Assembly (NCBI GenBank): GCA_026770025.1
Contig: JAMXDE010000005.1
Coordinates: 1,674,001 to 1,738,000, forward strand
Source: Craspedostauros australis
Lineage: Eukaryota; Bacillariophyta; Bacillariophyceae; Mastogloiales; Achnanthaceae
Reading direction: 5' to 3'
Length of the DNA stretch: 64,000 bases
Within the stretch, counting starts at the first letter, position 1. Every line of letters starts with the position of its first letter. The notes under the pieces were generated by a model. It ran no database searches. It was given only the letters and a program-made list of their open reading frames with translations, and was not told the origin of the DNA. Position numbers and translations under genes: made by a program. This document shows, piece after piece, positions 10,669-23,303 of this stretch.

Positions 10669-12083
10669 GCATGAACACAACACGTCAACCATGCGGACAC
10701 AATTTTGAACCACAAAGACACACACACACACACATAATACCCAAACAACATAAAGATAGAACAAGAATGACAACGACAATAGCACTAGTCAACGCCGTTA
10801 ATCAGTAATAACACCTCGGTGCTGCTGCAAAGCGCAGTTGCAACGGCTGGATGAGTACGGCACGGACGATAGGAGTAGGAGTAGCGATTGCAACAGTTCC
10901 ACTTCTGCAATCAGTAGAAACAGCAATGCTCTCCAGTGACAGCTTCAATAAACAAGGGATGCCTCCAGGCAGGACATGTTCCATCTGGTGGCTTGGGTTC
11001 CATGGTGACTGGAGAGTACTATTATAATATGACACAATAGGAGTCCGCACTTATGCCATGCCCACACGGGTGCCCTTGTGGAACGAAGACTGCAAAGATA
11101 GGGAGGCACGCTTCTCTTCCCTTCGGCCCACAGATTGTAGTGCTGCCAAGAGCAGACAGGTGTCAACAATGGGTGCAGACTCTCTCTAGAGAGATGCTGC
11201 TGATACTTTGCTTCCTCCCTCGCACAGAATCATGTGTAGCTTTGAGAGAACTCCATGGTGTGGTACGAATAGAAGGATCTTGAGCAAGGGCAAGTCCGAG
11301 CAAGCACGATGTATACTAGATCGCATAATAGATCGCATTATAGCTCGTGCGAATTTCACCTTGATACCATACCCCCATTGCTTTAGCGCCCACCCATGAA
11401 TACCTGTCTACTATGCCAACCTTCCTATTATATGATATCTTCCAACCTGCCTGGCCTGCTAATCCATCCTCCACCTATGGTACCATACCATACAATACTC
11501 ATCCACTCAATTGTAGCCACCTGAGAATGCCTTCGGCATGACGAGTACTCTCCTCGTGCGCCCTATTCTACCCTCCCTATATCTACCGATACTGCCTCCT
11601 CGTCTCCTGTACACACTCGCACCTGCAAGATGATGTGGATACCTACAACGCCGCTCTGTCGTCACTCCTTTGATACATTCCGGAGTACGGCAGAGTAGAT
11701 GACTGATGACTATGATGAGCGACAACCGGAAGCGGCGATTCAATAAATCCCATTGGCAAATGCGCAGTATCTCCATTCATCAGTGTGGTGGAATCACGAG
11801 TTCATGCGCTTCCCAACACTGTCAGCAACGTCACAGAGAAGAACAACCGCACAAACATCGCCATAACCGCAGTTCATCGGTGCCACAGCGGACCGCAAGT
11901 CTTCTCATCGTGTCCATCGTCAGCCACTCGCGACAACAACAAACAGACCAAACCAGATTGCCTGCCAACAACCACAAGGCACCAAACAACTGCGTCAGAC
12001 CGCACACGCCACACTACAGCCACACAACAGCCACAGAATAGCAGCAACAACGGCTGTGCCAGAGGAAGCAAGAAAGCAAGAAG
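10669..12083. other. Intergenic between kinase 2 and thiolase
   Basis: This 1.4-kb stretch contains the 3' flank of kinase 2, a CA dinucleotide run (10717-10734), and a C/A-rich probable thiolase leader from about 11790. No gene or structured RNA was recognised. Confidence 0.5.
10717..10734. repeat. CA dinucleotide microsatellite
   Basis: Eight to nine CA units lie about 50 bp after the kinase 2 stop codon. Confidence 0.8.
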
Positions 12084-14193
12084 ATGTCGAAGTTCGGAAA
12101 GAGCCCCGACGATGTCGTCGTTGTGAGCGCGCTGCGGACGCCGCTGTGCCGCTCCCGCAAGGGCGCTTTGGCGAAGGTCCCGGCCTCCACCTTGCTCACC
12201 GCGGTGATGGAAGCCACGCTGAAGAAGACTGCGGTCAGAGGCGAGGACATTGACGACATCTGCCTTGGCAACTGCCTCATGCCGCCGTCCGGCTTCGCTG
12301 CCATGCGCATGGCGCAGATGGTGGCCGGCATCCCGGACAGCGTCCCGCTTCACTGGGTCAACCGGCAGTGCTCCTCCGGCCTTCAGGCGGTGGCCCATGT
12401 TGCCAACGCGGTCGCCACCAAGCAGATCAAGATCGGTCTTGGCGGTGGTGTCGAGTCCATGACCGCCAATCCAATGTAAGCGAGGAACAAACCAGATGTA
12501 GAGATGGGAGGCTCGGGATGCTGCAGATTTAAATGGATCAAGCCGTGCCGCTACGGGTGGAACAGAACTGGACGAACCAAGGCATACCGAAGGCATTCCA
12601 ACAACAACAGCAACAACAACAGCAACGCACATTCTCTGCGGAAGTGTTGGTGCTGAGAGGAGATGAAGTGATGTGCACTACTCCAAATCCCATCCACTTC
12701 CCCTTTCACTGGCCATGTCATGCTGTGTTGTGTCATGCTGTGTTGTGTCATGCTGTGTCCTGTTGTGTCGAATGACTACGTGTATATATTATACTATCAC
12801 ATGTGTAATCAGCATTGCTCTTTCATCGTTCCATTCTCCCATTCTCACTCCCTTCTCGTCTCTTTGTCTCTATCCATCTTCGCTCCGCACTTGATGTGAA
12901 CCTTTCCTTCTTGCGTCGTTATCTTCGGAATGGACAACCAAAACCCATAGGAAATCGATCCAACCACCGGCGGTGGACTGGGACGTGGTGCAGCAGAACA
13001 AATCTGCCATGGACTGCCTCCTGCCCATGGGCATCACGAGCGAGAATGTCGTGGAGAAGTACGGCCTGGAACGCCAAAAGCTGGATCAGTTTGCAGTGGA
13101 CTCCCACCGCAAGGCAGCAGCTGCGCAGAGGAGCGGCAAGTTCGATGCCGAGATTGTCCCGGTTGCCGGCGTGAGCCGCGATGATGGCATCCGCCCCACA
13201 TCGACCATGGCGACCTTGGGCAAGCTCAAGGCCGTGTTCAAGGAGAACGGCGTCACAACGGCAGGCAACTCGTCGCAGACCACGGACGGAGCAGCGGCTG
13301 TCCTCCTCATGACCCGCAGCGAGGCCGAGAAGCGTGGCCTCAAGATCCTCGGTGTTTGGAGAGGATTCGCCGTCAAGGGAGTTCCGCCCCGTATCATGGG
13401 CATCGGTCCAGGTGAGTTTCATCTTCATTATCGTGTGCTGACATCATGCTATCCGCAACGGCATTGGGTGATGTGTGCATGGAGGGATGAAAGGATGTGC
13501 GGATTCACATCACATTCGTCATTCATGACAATAGCTCCATCCTTTGCGGACGAGATATCACCGAATTCGTAGGCCGGAATCGGCTGCTCGGTCCTTGCCT
13601 TTCATGTCTGCCACGTGAAATCCGCATTCGTGCTTTGTTTGTTCTCCTCCTGCAGCGCAACTCGGCTTCCCTTTCTCCTCCCCATGGTTTGTCAAAGCAT
13701 CGCCAATGTACCATGCGACTATACGAGTATTCCACCAAACGTACTTGCACACTTGTGGAAGCTCAATCCATGACTCACCACGCAAGCGCCACGTTCCCTT
13801 GAGGATGTTGCATCTCATATCATTCATCAATCATTGCATCATGTTATTGTGTCCGTCTACATGCTTTGAACCGCAGCCGTTGCCATCCCCGAGGTGCTGC
13901 AACAAACTGGACTTTCGGTCTCCGACGTCGATGTCTTCGAGATCAATGAGGCATTCGCCTCGCAAGCAACCTGGTGCATCGACGAGCTCGGTATCGATGC
14001 GTCCAAGGTCAACCCCAACGGCGGTGCCATCGCATTGGGCCATCCTCTGGGTTGCACGGGTGCGCGCCAGGTCGCGACGTTGCTGCACGAGATGAACCGA
14101 ACCAAGAAGCAGCTGGGTGTCATCTCCATGTGTATCGGAACGGGAATGGGGGCCGCCGCGGTGCTGGAGGTCGAAGCAAGATCGCAGCTGTAG
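12084..14193 (+). CDS. 3-ketoacyl-CoA thiolase, peroxisomal type (3 exons)
   Basis: Three exons fit: 12084-12475, 12951-13411 and 13877-14193 (stop included). The introns are 12476-12950 (GTAAGC...ATAG) and 13412-13876 (GTGAGT...GCAG). The exon sum is 1170 nt, giving 389 residues in one frame. The product cleaves 3-ketoacyl-CoA with CoA in the last step of beta-oxidation. Catalytic residues are visible: nucleophile C96 in NRQCSSG, H340 in GHPLGCTGAR and C370 in SMCIGTGMG. The order of conserved blocks (CLLPMGITSENV, TTAGNSSQ, EINEAFASQ) follows plant and animal peroxisomal thiolases rather than cytosolic acetoacetyl-CoA thiolases. There is no N-terminal presequence with a PTS2 nonapeptide. 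The protein starts almost at the thiolase fold and ends in SQL, resembling a type-1 peroxisomal signal. Intron 1 holds a tandem repeat. Confidence 0.92.
12597..12626 (+). repeat. CAA/CAG trinucleotide run
   Basis: About nine CAA/CAG units lie inside thiolase intron 1, so this is not coding in the spliced message. Confidence 0.75.
12717..12769 (+). repeat. 15-bp tandem repeat in thiolase intron 1
   Basis: The unit GTCATGCTGTGTTGT occurs twice exactly, followed by a third, interrupted copy. It lies mid-intron, well away from both splice sites. Confidence 0.8.
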
Positions 14194-15282
14194 ATTCAAC
14201 CACTGCAGCTCTCCGCCCCTCTCCAATTAAGCGACACGCATGGGAGGACAGGAGTGCGAGCAACACAAAATGAACAAAGCACAAGCAGAGATACTACGCA
14301 CTCCTGCACCGTTCCCGTCTGTTGAGGGATGGACGCAACTGACAAGAGTACTGCATGCACTCGTAGTACTCGCACAATACTTGTACAATAATCGTACAGT
14401 TGACATTGGACATAGCAGAATAACGAAACTGAACAAAGCAAAACAACATTCACCCCATGTCCCCTCGTCGTTTTTCCTGCGGATGCATTCATGTACTCAT
14501 CGCAACATCTCTCCATTTTCCATCATCCTTCCCGATGTCCTTATTGTGTCCATCTCCAAAGTACTCCACCTTGCACTCTGCCAATACCCTGTCTGCGATG
14601 GGGCACAATGAGCAAGTATCGCCGCCTCCCAGCAGATCGGTATTCTTTCACTCTCCCAATAGGTTCTACTCGGGTGGAGCACTTCGTCTGCTTTCGCCGC
14701 TCATCTCGCGACTCAAATGAACATCTGCATTTCGAGTGTAGACTGCCTCTTTCTCCTCTGCTCTCTAGATGTCCTTAGCCTGCGAAAACGGAGGTGACGA
14801 TAGGATTCCTTTTGTCGGAACCCGGTGCCGGATCCTGCACAACGTCGACGTTCCTTGTTCCAGGTGCATCTGGGGTTTGGCCAATCATATCGAGTCATGA
14901 TAAATCCAAACACGTGACGCACACGCAACCGAAGAACGTTGCACATGAAGACCTCGTAGAGACCTCGCATCTGAAGAAACAGTGATCTTGGTTGGTTGGT
15001 ATCTTTTCCTCCTGCGTTTTGGTTGATGTTGCACAAGAAGATACCCGCGAGCGGGCGAGCAACTCACCACGCCTCATGCGAGCTGGCGCAAATCGAACAT
15101 GTCCTCGCATGGAGGAGGAGGAGGAGGAGGAGGAAGAGATGCGAGGACGCCTACTATAGTCGTACGGCAATGTTGCATCAACACGACGAACCACGGGAGA
15201 AACAACTCACCAAACAGGTTTGGTGTCTTCTTTCTCACAAAATCAAATCATCGCCAGCAATAACCAAAGAACGACAATCACC
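14194..15282. other. Intergenic, includes FCP gene upstream region
   Basis: No gene was recognised in this stretch. It holds the thiolase 3' flank and the FCP promoter region, with a GGA run at 15111-15135 about 150 bp before the FCP start codon. Confidence 0.5.
15111..15135 (+). repeat. GGA trinucleotide run upstream of FCP
   Basis: About eight consecutive GGA units are followed by AAGAG. The polypurine tract lies in the proximal upstream region of the light-harvesting gene. A regulatory role is only a possibility. Confidence 0.75.
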
Positions 15283-16028
15283 ATGAAGACCTGCATCATC
15301 GCCTCCCTCATCGCCTCTGCCGCCGCTTTCGCTCCAGCCAAGCAGGCCGCACGCACCACCGCCATCAACTCCTTCGAGGACGAGCTCGGTGCCCAGGCCC
15401 CACTCGGATTCTTCGATCCACTTGGCCTTGTCGCCGACGGTGACCAGGAGAAGTTCGACCGTCTCCGTTACGTCGAGATCAAGCACGGACGCATCTGTAT
15501 GCTCGCCGTCGTTGGATACCTCGTCCAGGAGGCCGGAATCCGCCTCCCAGGAGATGTCGACTACTCCGGCCTTGCCTTCGCTGATGTGCCAAACGGTTTC
15601 GCCGCCCTCACCACCATCCAGGGTGCCGGAATTGCCCAGGTCGTTGCATTCATCGGCTTCCTCGAGCTCGCCGTCATGAAGGACATCACCGGAGGAGAAT
15701 TCGTCGGTGACTTCCGTAACGACGCCTTCGACCTCGGCTGGGACTCCTTCGACGAGGAGACCAAGCTCCAGAAGCGCGCCATCGAGCTCAACCAGGGCCG
15801 TGCCGCCCAGATGGGAATCCTCGTAAGTACAATGTCAAAATGGAGTATTCGCATGCAACATGCTATGCATTGAAGTTCAAACGAATCATCACACTCACAC
15901 ACTTTCCCTTCTCTCCACTCCTCTGCAATAATCACGAACGCAACACCACCACAACAAACAATATCAAATTACAACAGGCCCTCATGGTCCACGAGCAGCT
16001 CGGAGTCTCCCTCATCCCATCCGTCTAA
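15283..16028 (+). CDS. Fucoxanthin-chlorophyll a/c binding protein (Lhcf-like)
   Basis: Two exons (15283-15822 and 15978-16028) joined across a 155-bp intron (GTAAGT...ACAG) encode 196 residues. The first 15 residues form a signal peptide ending A|FAP (cleavage before F16), the context used by diatoms to import proteins across the four-membrane plastid envelope. A short transit peptide follows. The mature part has the three-helix LHC pattern: helix 1 with E65-x-x-H68-G69-R70, a central hydrophobic helix at about 112-134, and helix 3 with E168-L-N-Q-G-R173, the E and R residues forming the inter-helix ion pairs and chlorophyll ligands. The protein binds chlorophyll a/c and fucoxanthin in thylakoid antennae. 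Length is normal for the family. Only 16 residues lie in exon 2. Codon use is strongly C-ending (GCC, ATC, CTC, GGA), as in highly expressed diatom genes. Confidence 0.95.
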
Positions 16029-16724
16029 GCGCTTTCGAGAGAACAGCGGTGCGAGAGCGCCCCCACGAATCTGTTGGAGGTAGTCTTGCACTTCCAACCG
16101 ACGCGTGCCGAGAGACGGGACTTCAGGAAGCCAACTGGATGAATGGAAGAACGGAGGATCAAAGCAACGGCGGCGGTTGGACACGGTGATGAAACTGGAC
16201 AACCTGAATATAATACTGCCTAAAACGTCAAGTTTCACCAAACAAACAAGCATCGTATTCAGCCATACTCGTATCAATCCAAACCCCTTGTGTTGTTTTC
16301 GCAGTGTGCCGTAGAATCCTCTTGTGGTGTCTGTTTGTGTCGCATTGCGCTGCCCTCATGTTGGGCAATCCCTTTGAACTCGACGAGAGTGTGCAAGCAG
16401 TGTGGATTGCGGAGGTCGCAGGCAACCACCGTTGTGGGAGAACCCATGAACATGGACACCCACGAGAGGCGGTGCTTCTCCTCCGCCTTGTTCATGACCT
16501 TGTTCACAACCTTGTTTGCAACATCGATGTCATCGTTCTCCATCATTGAGGCAACTACTCTCTCTCTCTCTCTTCCAGACCAAACCAACGACATGGCAAA
16601 GTACTCTCCACACCAAAGAAGCGAACATCGGACATTCGTTGATCTGTTCTTCTTTCTTCTCTGTCCACGAAAAAGACACGAAACCAGTTGGTCACACAAT
16701 TCTCAAAAAGGAAACAATTCAAGG
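16029..16724. other. FCP 3' flank, no gene seen
   Basis: The stretch follows the FCP stop codon and contains a CT dinucleotide run near 16556-16575. An open frame of about 190 codons (16290-16871, plus) has no recognisable motif and overlaps the duplicated segment, so it is not called. Confidence 0.4.
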
Positions 16725-16982
16725 GCCTACGAAAGTACCCATGTGTACCAAATGAGAAGCACAAAGACCGAATCATGGACGCGACGAAAATGCCGCATTT
16801 TCGATCTGCGCGAACTTTGTCTGTGGCGAAGAGAACGCTTCGCGAAACAGCCACAGCCAACGCGGCGATGAACGGCACGCATCTGCTTTTGCCGACGTTG
16901 GCAACAAAACGGAAGATCGCGTTGGATACGACTACTTGGGTGGCAAGAGACACCTTCTCCTGACCTCTCTTGTGTGTTGTCC
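16725..16982 (-). repeat. 258-bp segment, copy 1 (inverted partner at 53328-53585)
   Basis: The reverse complement of this stretch matches 53328-53585 with about three mismatches counted by eye. It contains an open minus-strand frame (V-S-L-A-T-Q-V-V-V-S-N-A-I-F...) that is conserved between copies, but no protein family was recognised. At this site the match simply stops at both ends, while at the other site one end coincides exactly with the end of a family A LTR. Confidence 0.85.
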
Positions 16983-17907
16983 TCATTGCGATTGCTTTTC
17001 TGAGACAAAAGCTGGATATCAGATCAAAAGTCTATATTCACCTTAGTCTATGTCTAATCTTGTTCTCCGTAGACTGCGTTAGGTCACGCATGAGACTTTT
17101 GGTCATGAACCGTTTTATCTTTCTCTGTTGACCTCATTTCCCGCAACTCCCAAAGGCGCTCAGATACCTGTCTTGGTGTCTGAAGGTGGTAATGAGTTGA
17201 AGGATGGATGTCAGGCCCTGCCTGTCATCCTCCTTATGTGCACCTGAACATCTATGTCTGCATCCCTGCGAATCCACCTTCACAGGGCATGTCTACTGTC
17301 TTGTTGAGTGAATGTATCTGAGCATCTTGGCTCAGATACAAGCTCATCAATCCCATCAAATTTGGCAAGATCGCATTTCTGCAATGATTGGATTTACTGC
17401 ATGCATCATTGTTGTTCCAAGAAGCAATATCAGTATTGGAGGCACCATGAACCTCCTCTGTCTTGTAAACTTGACAACACCTTCATGCTCTGCACTTCAT
17501 GCACTGCAATTCATGCTCTGCACTTCATGCTCTGCTGTGTGTTGCAACACATGTTGCCTCAGCATCATTTTCATCATTTCATCTCCATCTGCTCACAATT
17601 CAGACTCCAACAGTTCTGAATTGGGCCAGCTAACATCATCTAATACTATTAACCACTCAGAGCACACTGACAATTCCTACCAGCTTCACTATACTTCATT
17701 TGACGGACCTGATCACTCCCAATCTCGAGGTTTGTACCCATTTTTGTCTGTGTTCTATCAAGGAGATGACCTTCATCACATCCACCCTTGGGCGCATCGA
17801 CCAAGCCATCCAGCATCCAGATGGCACAATTGTGGCTTCCTTGACCTTTGCACCAACCCTCACTGCAATCAACATTGGAAACATCCAACACATCTTTGCA
17901 TATGCCT
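16983..17907. other. Upstream of family-B-like LTR, no gene seen
   Basis: This is A+T-richer sequence with repeated TTCATGCTCTGCA-like words around 17486-17535. Open frames on both strands run into the LTR boundary and show no motif. It may be decayed transposon sequence, but nothing supports a specific call. Confidence 0.35.
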
Positions 17908-18617
17908 GTTAGGAATTGAGGGTACGACTTTGTCGGAATACCCGTAATTGCCGCACCTCCCAACATTGTTGGTCACAGCTTTGAATATTATTCGTCACAT
18001 GTTCGGAGACTATTTGTCACACCTTTGTATACCATGTCATTATGACTATGACTAAGCATACGGACGCGATTGATACCTGTATAACCGCGAGGAGGGTAGC
18101 CTGTCCTCCAGTAACGTAAGGACGACACCCACGGCGGATCAGGAGGTCCCGATACCACGCCAACCATGGCAACTATCCAGACGACGACGTCGATCAGAAC
18201 AGCATGTCCATGGGCAAGTGACGCACCTTCTTCAGAGGACAGCACGCGCCCATCCTGCGGACAAGAACATCCACAGGTTTGGAACATCACCAAAGGTGAC
18301 ATCGGCCATGAGACGATGGTGTCATGAGATCAACGATGGAAACATGAGACAGGCAAGTGCTCAGGACTGCAGATCCCTACCATGCACACGTAGACAGCTA
18401 CGACAATGCAGAGACAAGGAAGCAAGAACAGAGCATGATGAATGAAGAGGGAAGCACCTAAGAGACAACAGGATGCCCCGTGTCGTTACCGCGACAGATG
18501 CCTGTCAAGAAAACGAAATCGGAAGAGAAAGTGAGATTGTGCTCACAGTTCTAAAACGGTACAGTTTCTAACAGCAGATTAGAATTTAGTACTAACTATA
18601 ACCCCGGATTTCCAACA
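17908..18617 (+). repeat. Diverged family-B-like LTR (plus orientation)
   Basis: The left end (TGTTAGGAATTGAGGGTAC, then TTGCCGCACCTCCCAA about 40 bp on) and right end (AACCCCGGATTTCCAACA) correspond to the reverse complement of the two ends of the LTRs at 23304-24057 and 49231-49986. The termini are TG...CA. The middle is much more diverged. It lies just upstream of the decayed gag-pol that starts at 18884, in the orientation expected of a 5' LTR, but whether it belongs to that element is not proven because no matching 3' LTR was found after 24632. Confidence 0.6.
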
Positions 18618-18883
18618 TATGCCAGATCCAATACAATTGACTCCACCACCAACTGGACTGCCATTGATGAATACATTGAACAGACAACTATGTGCCTCCA
18701 AAGATCAAGACCCCTGTTACAAACGCAGCAGCTCACACAAGAAACGAGATGGCCATCAAAGACGCAGCGGCGGTGGAGCCCCCAGTGGCAAACAATGAGA
18801 TAGCCATGATGTCTCCATGACGTGGAGCCACCCTCGCACAATCACCCTCAACACCAACAGGTTGGTGCTAGGACAAGGTATCC

Positions 18884-19470
18884 ATGCCCAAAGCTCTGAC
18901 CTTCTCTGGACTGAACAAAGCCTGGCATGATTGGGAGATTGCATTTGCCAGATCGATGGCAACAATGAGATACACGAAGTGTATCAATCCCAAGCAACCA
19001 ACCAACTACAATTCACAGATCAACAACCAATTCTACACCATCCTCAACAGCAAGACCTATGAGGTGACACGGATTTCATCGTGCCATCACACATTGGCAG
19101 TGGTCATGACACCTTCCAGGCACTGGTCCGGATGTACAAATTCAAGGAGAACAAGGCAGAGATCGTGGCTGAGCTGGAAGAGCTCCTGGCAAAGCCTATC
19201 TACGATGGATCAGAGCTGTTCAGCAAGTTTGTCAACGCCTTCTCGAAGTCCATCCGCACGATGGAGGACAATGGAAAGGTCATGAACAATAAGGAGACCA
19301 CCGCAAAGCTCTTTTCCAACATCAATGACAAACAATTCTTGAGTGAGATTTCTTGGCTTCGCAACGTCAATCAGTCATTTGACTGGATCCGCAATGAGTT
19401 GATGAGACATGACAGCTCCATCGCCAACTCCAAGATTGAACAATCCCCATGGCGCAACCAGTGCTAACAG
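18884..19470 (+). pseudogene. Gag-like fragment, family C (frameshifted)
   Basis: The frame opens at ATG 18884 (F-S-G-L-N-K-A-W-H-D-W-E, a copia Gag-like start) and continues to about 19075. From 19081 the continuation (T-F-Q-A-L-V-R-M-Y-K-F...) is in another frame. The composition (charged, W/F pattern, helical) suits a copia Gag N-terminal domain. A stop at about 19468 is followed by further remnants with C and H residues near 19560-19630 that may be a ruined zinc knuckle. Confidence 0.5.
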
Positions 19471-19979
19471 CAGAAGAAGGATAGGCGAACCAACCGTAAG
19501 CGTCGCTACGAGGCGCCAATGGCGGTTCAAAGGCCCTCGGCAATGTCCCAGCTGATGGACAGCGTCTTCTGCCGGCTTCAGACCCACATGCAGGTGCTCG
19601 TCGTGAAGTCTGCGCTTTACTTCCGCAAACATGGCAAGCCAATCGACGAGGACGCTCAAGAAACTCAAACCAGCGGAGTACGCAAAGAACCTCCAACTTC
19701 CCACCACATGAAGATCTCACAAGAGAGCCTGGACCAAAGCTTCCCTGGCGTGCAGTGGAAAGGAATACGGACCATGCAACAACAGCTTGTGACAATCAAT
19801 GACAGACACAACTTGCCGCCAGTCGGAGATCATCATACATATCAAGCCCCACAACTGTAGGGGGAGACGCGCACAGCTGCGGAGAGAAGACCCAGGTGTG
19901 CACGCCTGGAGGTACTACAAGAGTCGGTGCCAAATGGAACCCACCCGACCATCGAACACTTTCTTCGCAGGGCAAGAGT

Positions 19980-21446
19980 AACAAGCAGTAGACAAGGCTA
20001 CATCATTTGACTCAGGGGCGGACGGCGACATCGTACATGAATCCGGATGGGTCGTGACCCGACAACACTAACAGACGTTCCGTGCTCACAGGGCAACCAT
20101 GGACTCACCAATCAAGGCATTCCAGATGGTTGGCGCGGTGGCAGTATATGAATCTCCAACAGGCAATGTAATCCTCATCAAGGAAAAATATGTGGCTCTG
20201 GATAAGCACCCACATCAGATGGCATCATTGTTTAATACACATCACATGTGCGTGCCTGGACTGAATGCATACGATCGCCTCATCCAACACCAGGGGCAAC
20301 AGCGCATTGCATCAGGCGACATCAGCATCCCACTGGTCAACCATGGTGGCAACACCCTGCGCATCCCCATTTGGAAATCCACAGCTCATGAGCTAACACT
20401 CAATAAGCATATCACGATATGCAACAGACACCAGCACCTTTGGCGGAATAACCAGGGAATCCATTTCAACAACGTGATCAAACACTTCCCACACCAATTT
20501 GTCGAGAAGACAATGATGGCATCCACCCAACTGGCGGACAGACCAATCGAGGCAGAGTCATGACTCATCCCATGGCAGTACCAAACACAACGAGCTGGAG
20601 TGCTCCAGCCGCAACGAATCCAAGGTAGAGTCGACACGGACCCCTTCTTTTCCACAGTGCAATCAATTTGGCATTACAAGTGCTTCCAACTCTTCATCCA
20701 CAGCAAACCAAAATTCATCTGTGCCAAGCCGCTCTGAAGAGAGGCAATGGCGCCAGGGACGCTCATGGACTTCATCCTCAATGTTGGCGCACCGGGTGCC
20801 CTTGTGTCCAACAACTTGCAGGTCTAATCAGGAAAGGCCCTGGAAGGCAATCACATCCAAGCACATGATCAAGCACTACTTCACTATGCCCATGAACCAG
20901 AACCAGAACAGAGCAGAGCGCATGATCGGCGACATCAAGTGGCATGCTTATCAGTTGATATGGGCGGCGTCCACACCACTCGAATTCTGGTGTTTTGCAT
21001 TGCAGCATGCCATCGACATGTGGAACTATATGGACAAGGGCAGCATCCAGTGGAGGACACCAGTTGAACTCGTCCATGGCAACATGCCCAACATTTCCAT
21101 GTTTCGATCCACTTTCTTCCAGCCTGTGTTGTTCTTCGGGCCAATGACAAAGTTCCCTGAGCATCCATTCAAACCAGGCTATATCCTGGGCATCGCGTGG
21201 ATTCACAGGGATCCATTCACTTACCATATGTGGTCGCCACAAGACAAGGATATCAAGTGGGGCACAGTCCTCATGTGCAACATTGCCAAGCCGCATATTC
21301 TGGAATACACAGACACTCCGTGCATCAGCGACGGAGAGATACAACGAATCGCGAGGCTTGACCTCATTGACACAACCACAAACGGCGCTTTGGGTGGCAG
21401 GGCACGAACGAAGGCTATACCAGCTGAGCTCGCTCGGCAGGTCTGA
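19980..21446 (+). pseudogene. Protease-integrase remnant, family C
   Basis: A protease active-site motif F-D-S-G-A-D is readable at about 20006-20023. It is followed by a 154-codon open stretch (20099-20563) corresponding to the region between protease and integrase. Integrase core sequence reappears near 20860-20950 as a degraded N-Q-N-R-A-E-R block, with the copia-type integrase C-terminal region continuing to the stop at 21446. The first catalytic aspartates were not found in an intact frame. Confidence 0.5.
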
Positions 21447-21886
21447 GAGGCCATCGATGCGATTGCTGTGCGGTCAGGGGCAGCGGCTCGCATCCCGGAA
21501 CCTGGTCCAACGAGGGTCAAGAAAATCGAGGTCAACGCAAACACAGCTTCGCTAGAGGACCAATGGTTTGGACAGCCAATTGTTGTGCCTGATGACGAAG
21601 ACACGAGTGTAAATGACGCTGCAGATGTGATCTTGGATGGTGATGATGATGGTGACAGCCAAATACCTGACGATGTCTCTGGGTAGCTGAATGATTTGGC
21701 GGCGGTACCCATGCTAGATCCTTTGGAGCACCGGACTCAGGGGCATCAAAGCACTCTCGCAGAACAAGAGCACAACGAGATGTCCCAAAATCAATGGATA
21801 AGGTCAACAAGAACAAACCTGAAATCACCAGCATCGCAGGACACAGCTTTCGCAATGGACACCTACACCTCAACGCCAAATAGGGA

Positions 21887-23303
21887 ATGGAGACAAGAAC
21901 ATGGTTCCGATATGACATCATTCGAGCGGACCATCCGGAGCTGGTGGCGCGGTACATCATCGCAAACAAACCAACTCGGCACGGACGACACAATTGGCAA
22001 TCGGAACTGATGCTACAATGGACCAATCATGCAATCCGAGCAATCAAGCGGCGCATCCAGCGTAGCGAACGTACACACCAATTCACGATCGACGGCAATT
22101 ACAATGTCACTGTACTACAGCGGATTCGACCAGGCAAAAAGAAGCCGAAACAGGACTTCTTCGCCACAGTATTCCAGTACAGGGGCGAAGTGCTACGCAA
22201 CATGAAGCATGCACTACAACTCGACCAAGCCAACAACAACGACATGTGGAAGGCGGAAGCCAAGAAGGAGATTGATGCACTCATCAACCTTGCCTGCTTC
22301 GAGTTTCGTCCATCCACACATCGACCATCAACTGAATACCAGAGCACGAAGCTCAGGCTCATCTTCGTGGTCAAACGAAACCTGTGGCGCAAGGTAAGGC
22401 TCATAGCTGGAGGACACCTCATCAAGCTTGTAGACAACATACACATGTCCTCATGAACAGTCAACTCCACCAGCGTGCGTATCCTCCATGTAATTGCAGA
22501 TGCAAACAAATTCCAGCAACTCTGCAGCGATATTGGCAACACATTTGTCAACACCTACACCAACAAGAAGATATACGCAAGAGCAGGAAAGGAATTCAAT
22601 CACAGAGAGGGCCAGACAATTGTACTCAAGAAATCATTGTATGGACTCCAATCCAGTGCCCAACAATTCCACGCTCACTTCGCCGACACACTATCTTGCA
22701 TGGGATTCAAGCCATTGCGCCACAACCAAGATGTATGGATCAGACTCCAAGACGAATCCGGAGACGACTACATCTGCACACATGTTGACGATTTCAAGAT
22801 CATACTGAAGGACCCAAATCAATACATGAAGTCAATCCAACAGGTCAACACAATCAAGGATATTGGCCCATCCATCTACTATCTCAGGAATGACTATTCC
22901 AGAAATGCAAAAGGCAAATGGAGCGTTGGATGCAGTAAATACATCTCAAATGCACTGGACAAAGGCAAGTGCCAGCATGGATCGCTTCACAGCCAACATG
23001 TTCCCATGAGGAACAAGGACCATCCAGAAACAGATGACTCCAAACTACTAACACCTGGCAAGCAACAAAAAATCCAGCAGCTCATTGGCATGCTAAACTG
23101 GGCTGTCCAGCTTGGACATTTCAACATCACATTTGCAACTTCCTCACTTTCACACTTCACTGCATCACTACAGAAAGGACATCTTGAACGCGCACTCAAA
23201 GTATGGGGCTATCTCAAGCACAAGTCCACTCTGCAAACACAGATCGATTCCAGGCTGATGATATTTGACAACTTCAATGCAATGCCATCAAACCCAGAAC
23301 TGG
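21887..23303 (+). pseudogene. Reverse transcriptase remnant, family C
   Basis: Successive frames at 21887-22456 and 22475-23303 cover a copia-type RT. Visible motifs are I-A-D-A-N-K-F, then D-I-G-N-T-F, L-K-K-S-L-Y-G-L and the active site T-H-V-D-D (about 22780). An in-frame stop and frame change near 22456-22475 break it. The reading frame then runs without a stop up to the solo LTR at 23304 and resumes in frame after it at 24058 once one copy of the target duplication is removed. Confidence 0.7.

Noticed and set aside
17312..17947. 211-codon plus frame
   Set aside because: It runs into the LTR at 17908, has Ser/His/Cys-rich composition and no recognisable domain.
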